From CAIYYX01 sp035530135 (GTDB lineage Bacteria; Pseudomonadota; Gammaproteobacteria; Burkholderiales; Rhodocyclaceae), in the NCBI GenBank assembly GCA_035530135.1, contig DATKVJ010000155.1, positions 35,456-99,455 of the forward strand: DNA of 64,000 nucleotides. The letters run 5' to 3'. Positions 8,900 to 14,707 of the stretch are shown here, piece after piece. Position 1 is the first letter of the stretch, and every line of letters starts with the position of its first letter. The position numbers and the translations under genes are program-made. A model generated the notes under the pieces. It saw nothing but the letters and a program-made list of their open reading frames with translations. It ran no database searches and was not told where the DNA came from.

Positions 8900-9767
8900 C
8901 TGAGGCTAGTCCTGTGAAACGCTTGTGGCCGGTGAATAACAGATAGTGCTTGCCCTGGGCGCGGCCGATCATGGTCAGGCCGAGCCGCTGGGCGATCGCG
9001 TGGCCCATCTGGGTGAGGCCCGAGCGCGAGACCAGGACCGGGATGCCCATTTGCGCCGTCTTGATGACCATCTCGGACGTGAGTCGGCCGGTGGTGTAGA
9101 AGATCTTGTCGGCGCCGGTGACGGCGTCGAGCCACATCTGGCCGGCGATGGCGTCCACCGCGTTGTGCCGGCCGACGTCCTCGACGAACATCAGGATCTC
9201 GCCGCCCGGCCCCGCCAGCGCGCAGCCATGCACGGCGCCGGCCTCCTTGTAGATGGACTCGTGGCGACGGACGTTGTCGAGCAGGACGGCGAGCGTCGTT
9301 TGATCGAGACGGCCGTCGTCGGGCAGGACGATTTTTTCCAGGTTTTCCATCAAGTCGCCGAACATCGTGCCTTGGCCGCAGCCGGTGGTGACGGTGCGGT
9401 GGCCCATCTGCGTGGTCACGTCCTTGTCGCCGCCACGGGTGGTGACCGCGGCCGAGTCGGTCTCCCAATCGACCTGCACCGCTGCGATTTCCTCGATGTC
9501 ATCCACCAGGCGCTGGTTGCGCAGGTAGCCGAGCACCAGCGCCTCTGGCGCGGCGCCCAGGGTCATCAGGGTGACGATCTCGCGGCGATCGAGATAGAGC
9601 GTCAACGGATGTTCGCCGGCGATTGGCGTCGGCACGGTCTCGCCCCGTTCGTTGATCGCGTCGACGGTCACGGTGGCGGGGCGGGCTGAGGCGGTGAGCG
9701 AGGGACGAGGCATCGGTCGGTGTGCGGTCGGGGGGGAAGGAGAGTGGCGATGGTATGCGAGCGCCAC
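8892..9767 (-). CDS. fdhD: Formate dehydrogenase sulfurtransferase FdhD
   Basis: 291 residues from the GTG at 9767, which lies 7 bp after moaA; an ATG at 9713 would give 273 residues. Neither has a clear ribosome site and conserved sequence begins later. FdhD carries sulfur from IscS to the Mo-bisMGD cofactor of formate dehydrogenase. Family blocks visible are GEHPLTLYLDRRE, FVEDVGRHNAVDAI, FYTTGRLTSEMV and PVLVSRSGLT. The redox loop reads TTGCGQGT with Cys130, so the second Cys of the C-x-x-C seen in E. coli FdhD is Gly133 here. It lies between moaA and mobA, and opposite the fdh structural operon. Confidence 0.93.
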   Translation of the reverse strand: MALAYHRHSPSPPTAHRPMPRPSLTASARPATVTVDAINERGETVPTPIAGEHPLTLYLDRREIVTLMTLGAAPEALVLGYLRNQRLVDDIEEIAAVQVDWETDSAAVTTRGGDKDVTTQMGHRTVTTGCGQGTMFGDLMENLEKIVLPDDGRLDQTTLAVLLDNVRRHESIYKEAGAVHGCALAGPGGEILMFVEDVGRHNAVDAIAGQMWLDAVTGADKIFYTTGRLTSEMVIKTAQMGIPVLVSRSGLTQMGHAIAQRLGLTMIGRAQGKHYLLFTGHKRFTGLASDE

Positions 9768-9774
9768 CCGTGTC

Positions 9775-10851
9775 TTAACCGCCGATGTAGGACATCTCGA
9801 TTTTTTTCAGGGCAGCGGTCTCGGCCGTGCGGATCTCTGAATAGCGGTCGCTACGGGCTTCCCAGACGGCGCCGATCGCCGCGGCGATTTCCCGATCCGA
9901 CTTGTCCGTGCGCAGCAGCGCGCGCAGGTCGTGACCGCCCTGGGCGAACAGGCAGGTGTAGAGCTTGCCCTCGGTGGACAGGCGTGCCCGCGTGCAGCTC
10001 GAACAGAAGGCCTGGGTCACAGACGAGATGACGCCGATTTCGCCGCCGCCGTCTTTGTAGCGCCAGCGCGCGGCCACTTCGCCGGGATAATTGGCGCCGA
10101 CCGCTTCGAGCGGCATCTCGGCATCGATGAGACGCAGCAACTCGGCCGAGGGTAGCACCTCGTCCAGCTTCCAGCCGTTGTGGCTGCCGACATCCATGAA
10201 TTCGATGAAGCGCAGGATGTGGCCGCTGCCCAGGAAATGGCGCGCCATCGGCAAGATAGCGTGATCGTTGGTGCCGCGTTTGACCACCATGTTGATCTTG
10301 ATCGGCGCCAGGCCCGCCGCCTCGGCCGCCGCGATGCCGTCGAGCACCTGGGCCACCGGGAAGTCGACGTCGTTCATCTTGCGGAAGGTCGGGTCGTCGA
10401 GGGCGTCCAGGCTCACCGTCACCCGCTGCAAGCCAGCCTCGCGCAAGGTCCGGGCCTTTTTGGCCAGCAGTGAGCCGTTGGTGGTGAGCGTCAGTTCGAG
10501 GCCGGGGATGGTCGCCAGCATCTCCACCAGCCGCTCGATGTTGCGCCGGAGCAGCGGCTCGCCGCCGGTCAGGCGGATCTTGGTGACGCCGCGCTCGGCG
10601 AACAGCCGGGCGATGCGGAAGACCTCCTCGAAAGAGAGCAAGTCGCCATGTTGTAGGAAGGGGTAATCGCGGCCGAAAACGGTCTTCGGCATGCAATAGA
10701 CGCAGCGGAAGTTGCAGCGGTCGGTGACCGAGATGCGCAGGTCCGCCAGGCGCCGGCCGCGCGTGTCCGCGAGCGGCCCGGTGGCTGCGCCGTCGGTGGG
10801 CGGTGGGCTGACGCTGCGGCTGTCAATGATTGGAATTACCCGATCGTTCAT
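9775..10851 (-). CDS. moaA: GTP 3',8-cyclase MoaA (radical SAM)
   Basis: 358 residues. MoaA catalyses the first step of molybdenum cofactor synthesis, converting GTP to 3',8-cyclo-GTP. The radical-SAM cluster motif CNFRCVYC is followed by KIRLTGGEPLLRRN. The second [4Fe-4S] cluster uses the C-terminal Cys set CSSCTRARLSTEGKLYTC. The protein ends in the conserved Gly-Gly (SYIGG) required for activity. The ATG at 10851 has a plausible start context; residues upstream in the frame are not conserved. It heads moaA-fdhD-mobA-moeA and is divergent, over only 45 bp, from the fdh maturation and structural genes. Confidence 0.96.
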   Translation of the reverse strand: MNDRVIPIIDSRSVSPPPTDGAATGPLADTRGRRLADLRISVTDRCNFRCVYCMPKTVFGRDYPFLQHGDLLSFEEVFRIARLFAERGVTKIRLTGGEPLLRRNIERLVEMLATIPGLELTLTTNGSLLAKKARTLREAGLQRVTVSLDALDDPTFRKMNDVDFPVAQVLDGIAAAEAAGLAPIKINMVVKRGTNDHAILPMARHFLGSGHILRFIEFMDVGSHNGWKLDEVLPSAELLRLIDAEMPLEAVGANYPGEVAARWRYKDGGGEIGVISSVTQAFCSSCTRARLSTEGKLYTCLFAQGGHDLRALLRTDKSDREIAAAIGAVWEARSDRYSEIRTAETAALKKIEMSYIGG

Positions 10852-10896
10852 GCTTGGGTTAAGCTTGTGGCAATCAATTGCGAGGATGGGCGGACG

Positions 10897-11367
10897 ATGT
10901 CGTCGGTCTCGGAAGACGCGATTACGCTGGCAGTGATTATGGAGCGGAAGCGGGTCACCAGCAAGTGGATCGATCATCGCTGGGAGGCCGTCGCCGTCGT
11001 GCCCGATCCGCAGGATGCCGCAGCCGGGCCGCGCAGGATCTACGAGGACGTCGCCGAGCGCTGGCTATATCCAGGACTGGAGTTGCGCCTTCACGGCGAC
11101 GAGGCGGAGAACTACCTGCTCAATATCGGCGCTCCACAGCCGCGGGTATTCGTGATGTGGCGCTTGGAGGACGAGATGGCGCGACCCCAAATGCTTACCG
11201 TGAGCTATGGCGAGGCTGCGCGGATGATGGATGCCAGCGAGCAGGTGGATGGGGTGCCGCTGCCGCTGGATCTGTTCGGATGGGTTGCGGATTTCGCCTG
11301 GTGCCATTTCCGGCCACCGGAACACAAGGGCGGCCGCTACGCCAGCAGCAGGCCGGTGGAGGAGTGA
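10897..11367 (+). CDS. DUF3305 protein of the formate dehydrogenase locus
   Basis: 156 residues from the ATG at 10897 (MSSVSEDAIT); an in-frame ATG at 10867 sits almost on the moaA start and is less likely. The segment AVIMERKRVTSKWIDHRWEA is the family hallmark. DUF3305 proteins are soluble and occur beside DUF3306 genes in betaproteobacterial fdh operons; no biochemical role is known to me. The stop overlaps the GTG of the DUF3306 gene (GTGA), so the two are coupled. Context implies a part in formate dehydrogenase assembly, which is inference. Confidence 0.82.
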   Translation: MSSVSEDAITLAVIMERKRVTSKWIDHRWEAVAVVPDPQDAAAGPRRIYEDVAERWLYPGLELRLHGDEAENYLLNIGAPQPRVFVMWRLEDEMARPQMLTVSYGEAARMMDASEQVDGVPLPLDLFGWVADFAWCHFRPPEHKGGRYASSRPVEE

Positions 11368-11792
11368 GCGTGGACGGGGACTTCCTCAAGCGCTGGTCGC
11401 GTCTGAAGCGCGCCGCATCTGTGACGCCGAAGCCGGCGGCCCCGACAGCCCCCGCTGCGGAGCCGGTAGCCTTGCCGGCCATCGACGAGCTCGATCTGTC
11501 TTCGGATTTCCTCCCCTTCATGAAGGGCGAGGTGGCGGAGGGCCTGCGCCGCGCCGCGCTGCAGAAGTTGTTTGCCGCCGAGCATTTCAACGTTATGGAT
11601 GGGCTCGACGTCTATGTCGATGACTACAATCAGTTCGAGCCGATCGGAGAGGAAGTGCTGCGCCAATTGATGCAGGCCCGCGGACTGCTGTCAGACGATG
11701 CGCCGCGGCCGGCCGCCGAGCCGGAGGCCAATGCCGGCAGGCCGGACGAGGCGAATGATACGGCGAAGGACGTGGCGGATGAGCCCGAATGA
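11364..11792 (+). CDS. DUF3306 protein of the formate dehydrogenase locus
   Basis: 142 residues starting at the GTG that overlaps the previous stop. The family hallmark GDFLKRWSRLKR is at the N-terminus, followed by a Pro/Ala-rich linker (about 20-45), a helical core (LRRAALQKLFAAEHFNVMDGLDVYVDDY is too long to be chance and is well conserved in kind), and an acidic Ala/Glu-rich disordered tail. It has no signal peptide or membrane segment. Function is unknown; linkage to DUF3305 and the polyferredoxin, with ATGA overlap at the 3' end, suggests a cytoplasmic maturation role. Confidence 0.82.
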   Translation: MSVDGDFLKRWSRLKRAASVTPKPAAPTAPAAEPVALPAIDELDLSSDFLPFMKGEVAEGLRRAALQKLFAAEHFNVMDGLDVYVDDYNQFEPIGEEVLRQLMQARGLLSDDAPRPAAEPEANAGRPDEANDTAKDVADEPE

Positions 11793-13852
11793 GCGACACC
11801 CGCTACGCCCTCTGCAATTGCAATGGCACCGCCGTACTCGATGCAGGGGCCCTGCAGAAGTCCCTGTCCGGCAGCTCGGTCATCGCCGGGCAGGCGCTGT
11901 GCCGGCGCGGGGTCGATCGTGTCCAGGCCCTGCTCGCGGGTGCCGATCCGCTGGTGATCGGCTGCACCCAGGAGGCGCCGCTGTTTTCCGAGCTCGCAGA
12001 GGAAGCATCCTTCGGTGGCGAACTGCGTTTCGTCAATCTGCGCGAGTTCGCCGGCTGGTCGGCCGAGGCTGCGGAGGCCGGACCCAAGATGGCGGCCTTG
12101 CTGGCCCAGGCGCGCCTGCCTTCGCCCGCCCCGGTCCGGGCTATCGAATTGAAGTCGGCCGGGGCGACCCTGATCATCGGGCCGGCCGAAGCCGCCATCG
12201 ACTGGGCCGAGCGGCTCAAGGACCGGCTCGAAGTCTCCGTGCTGCTGACGCGCGCTAGCGCCGGCGAACTGCCGCTGCGGCGCGACTACCCGGTATTCTC
12301 CGGCGCGGAGATCTTCGTCTCCGGCCATCTGGGCGCCTTCGAAGCGAGCTGGCGACAGGACAATCCGATCGATCTTGAACGCTGCACGCGCTGTAACGCC
12401 TGCATCCGGGCCTGTCCGGAGAGAGCGATCAATTATGCCTACCAGATCGACCTGGACAAATGCCGCAGCCATCGTGCCTGCGTCGTCGCCTGCGCCGACG
12501 TCGGCGCGATCGATTTTGCCCGGGCCGACCCGAAACGCACCGGTCGCTTCGACCTGGTGCTCGATCTCTCGGTGGCGCCGCTAATCCGGACGCCGCATTT
12601 GCCGCAGGGTTATCTCGCGCCCGGCCGCGATCCGCTGGCGCAGTTCGAGGCCGCCCATCTGCTCCCGGGCCTGGTCGGCGAATTCGAGCAGCCGCAGTAC
12701 GTCGACTACCGGGAAAAACTCTGCGCCCACGGCCGGAACGGCATAGTCGGTTGCCATCGCTGCGTGGACGTCTGCTCAACCGGCGCGATCATCGCGGCCG
12801 GCGACCGCATCAGCGTCGATGCGGCGCTGTGCCAGGGCTGCGGCGGCTGTGCCACCACTTGCCCGAGCGGGGCGCTGCGCCACGCCTATCCCCGCCCAGC
12901 CGATCTCGGCCTGCGCCTGAAGGTTCTCCTGGCGGCCTATCGCGAGGCCGGCGGTCGCGATCCCTGTCTGTTGTTCCACGACGGCACTCGCGGCCGCGAA
13001 CGCCTGCTGAGGCTCGGCAGGTCCGGTCGAGGGCTGCCCTCACGGGTGATACCGTTCGAGGTGCATGACGTCGCCGCGATCGGATTGGATCTCCTGCTCG
13101 GCGCCTTGGCCTATGGCGCGAGCCGGTGCCTGCTGATGACCGACAGCGAGGAGACCGAGAGCTATGTCGTCACGCTGCGCGCACAAGTCGATATCGGCAG
13201 CACTCTACTTGCTGCTCTTGGGCTCGACGACCGCGCGCTGGAAGTCTTCGCGGCTGATGATGCGCAGGCGCTGGAGAAACTGCTCTGGTCGCTGCCGCCG
13301 GGCATGCCGTCGCTGCCGCCGGCGAGCTTCGATCTTTCCGAGGACAAGCGCAGCGCCCTGGAATTCACCCTCGCCCATCTGCAGGCGCACGCGCAAAAAA
13401 GGCCCGCCGAGGTGGCCTTGCCGGCCGGGTCGCCGTGGGGTGATCTGTCCATCGACAAGCACAAATGCACGCTCTGCCTGGCCTGCGTCGGCGCCTGCCC
13501 GGTGAGCGCGCTGACGGACACGCCGGATGCGCCGCGCCTGAGATTCCTGGAGCGTAACTGCCTGCAGTGCGGCCTGTGCGTGAACACCTGCCCCGAGCAG
13601 GCGCTGGCGCTGGTCCCGCGCCTGCTCCTGACGGACGGGGTGCGCCGTGCGCGCGTGCTGCACGAGGCCGAGCCCTTTCACTGCCTGCGCTGCGGCAAGG
13701 CTTTCGGCACCAAGCCGATGATGGAAGCGATGTTGAGCCGGCTCTCAGGCCACAGCATGTTCGCCACCGGGCCGGGCCTGCGCCGCCTGCAGATGTGCGC
13801 AGACTGCCGCGTCATCGACATGATGGAGAGCGAGAAGGGTCAGCCGACATGA
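11789..13852 (+). CDS. Large multi-cluster [4Fe-4S] polyferredoxin of the fdh locus
   Basis: 687 residues and soluble. Classical four-Cys motifs are at C199-C202-C205-C209, C348-C351-C354-C358, C560-C563-C566-C570 and C591-C594-C597-C601. Another set is C312/C322-C325-C329. A further one reads C225-x2-H228-x2-C231-x3-C235, with His where the second Cys is expected. The end has two CxxC pairs (C632/C635, C670/C673), rubredoxin- or zinc-like, and the start has LCNCNG (C9, C11). The middle (about 375-500) resembles the MvhD-type electron-transfer domain. It is coupled to DUF3306 upstream and the TorD-like gene downstream by 4-bp overlaps. It is likely an electron donor or assembly factor for formate dehydrogenase. 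Confidence 0.82.
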   Translation: MSDTRYALCNCNGTAVLDAGALQKSLSGSSVIAGQALCRRGVDRVQALLAGADPLVIGCTQEAPLFSELAEEASFGGELRFVNLREFAGWSAEAAEAGPKMAALLAQARLPSPAPVRAIELKSAGATLIIGPAEAAIDWAERLKDRLEVSVLLTRASAGELPLRRDYPVFSGAEIFVSGHLGAFEASWRQDNPIDLERCTRCNACIRACPERAINYAYQIDLDKCRSHRACVVACADVGAIDFARADPKRTGRFDLVLDLSVAPLIRTPHLPQGYLAPGRDPLAQFEAAHLLPGLVGEFEQPQYVDYREKLCAHGRNGIVGCHRCVDVCSTGAIIAAGDRISVDAALCQGCGGCATTCPSGALRHAYPRPADLGLRLKVLLAAYREAGGRDPCLLFHDGTRGRERLLRLGRSGRGLPSRVIPFEVHDVAAIGLDLLLGALAYGASRCLLMTDSEETESYVVTLRAQVDIGSTLLAALGLDDRALEVFAADDAQALEKLLWSLPPGMPSLPPASFDLSEDKRSALEFTLAHLQAHAQKRPAEVALPAGSPWGDLSIDKHKCTLCLACVGACPVSALTDTPDAPRLRFLERNCLQCGLCVNTCPEQALALVPRLLLTDGVRRARVLHEAEPFHCLRCGKAFGTKPMMEAMLSRLSGHSMFATGPGLRRLQMCADCRVIDMMESEKGQPT

Positions 13853-14448
13853 GCTTGGCGCCCGAGGACCGAGCACGCGCCGACTATTACGCGGTCCTGG
13901 CGCGCCTGTTCCAGGGGCCGCCCGATGCTGCCTTCCTCGCTGCACTGGCGGCTTCGCGCCGCGGGACCAGCGACGGCGATCTGCCCAGGGCATGGCAGGC
14001 ACTGACCCATGCGGCGGCCGCAGCGACGGAGCGCGGCGCCGACGAGGAGTTCTCGGCGCTGTTTGTCGCCGTCGGCAGACCGCAGGTAGTGCTCTATGCG
14101 TCCTGCTATCTGACCGGGTTCATGATGGAGCAACCGCTCGCCGCACTGCGCGACGATCTGGCCGCGCTGGGCCTAGCTCGCCATGACGATGTGCGCGAAC
14201 CGGAGGACCACTTCGCTGCGCTGCTGGAGGTGATGCGCCATCTGATCATCGATGACAGCCGGTCCGAAGATGAACGTATTGCGTTGCAACGAGAATTTTT
14301 CAATTCGCATATAGTGCCCTGGAGCGAAAAATTGTGCGACGCATTGGATTCTTCGGCAGACGCCGTTCTGTATCGCGTTGTCGCCGGCTTGACCCGTGCC
14401 CTGATAAATGTGGAAAAACAATTTTTGCAGGTCCATAATAGGTACTGA
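13849..14448 (+). CDS. TorD/DmsD-family chaperone for formate dehydrogenase
   Basis: 199 residues, all-helical TorD fold. TorD-family chaperones bind the Tat signal of molybdoenzymes and hold them for cofactor loading. Recognisable segments are RADYYAVLARLFQGPPD at the N-terminus and the conserved EPEDHFAALLEVMRHLI block with REFFNSHIVPWSEKLCDAL. The ATG overlaps the preceding stop (ATGA). It is encoded just upstream of two Tat-signal proteins, the small one at 14488 and FdhA, so FdhA is the probable client. An AT-rich 3' end and a 39-bp gap with a strong AAGGAGG site separate it from the next gene. Confidence 0.88.
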   Translation: MSLAPEDRARADYYAVLARLFQGPPDAAFLAALAASRRGTSDGDLPRAWQALTHAAAAATERGADEEFSALFVAVGRPQVVLYASCYLTGFMMEQPLAALRDDLAALGLARHDDVREPEDHFAALLEVMRHLIIDDSRSEDERIALQREFFNSHIVPWSEKLCDALDSSADAVLYRVVAGLTRALINVEKQFLQVHNRY

Positions 14449-14487
14449 AAGACATATTCCAGCTGTGATTTGAGAAGGAGGACCAGC

Positions 14488-14694
14488 ATGAACAATGCAT
14501 CCGACCCGATTGATCTCAAGCGCAGGAAATTCCTGCTCTCCGCAGGAATCGGCGGCACCAGCGCCGTAGTCTTTGCCAGCGGCAGCCTGCTGCCGGCAAG
14601 ATCCCCCGAAGCGCTGAGCAGCGACAGCCGAGCCGATAGCGGCTACCGGGCTAGCGAACACATACTGAACTATTACCGCACCGCCCGCGTTTAA
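14488..14694 (+). CDS. Small twin-arginine-signal protein preceding FdhA
   Basis: 68 residues. The N-terminus carries a Tat motif, KRRKFLLSAGIGG (about 11-23), then a hydrophobic stretch and a short Ser/Ala/Asp-rich part ending ASEHILNYYRTARV. It matches the short formate dehydrogenase-region Tat proteins found just before fdhA in many Proteobacteria. A very strong ribosome site (AAGGAGG) lies 7 bp before the ATG. The mature part is only about 30 residues, so it may be a signal-like partner or small subunit rather than an enzyme. Function is unknown; cotranscription with fdhA (13-bp gap) is very likely. Confidence 0.82.
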   Translation: MNNASDPIDLKRRKFLLSAGIGGTSAVVFASGSLLPARSPEALSSDSRADSGYRASEHILNYYRTARV

Positions 14695-14707
14695 CCGGGA
14701 GATTCCC

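Noticed and set aside
10866..10882. FNR-like site TTGTGGCAATCAA before the fdh arms
   Set aside because: FNR needs TTGAT-N4-ATCAA over 14 bp. This is 13 bp with a poor left half.
10852..10896. Moco riboswitch before moaA
   Set aside because: The gap is 45 bp, too short for the known Moco RNA, and no matching conserved helices are present.
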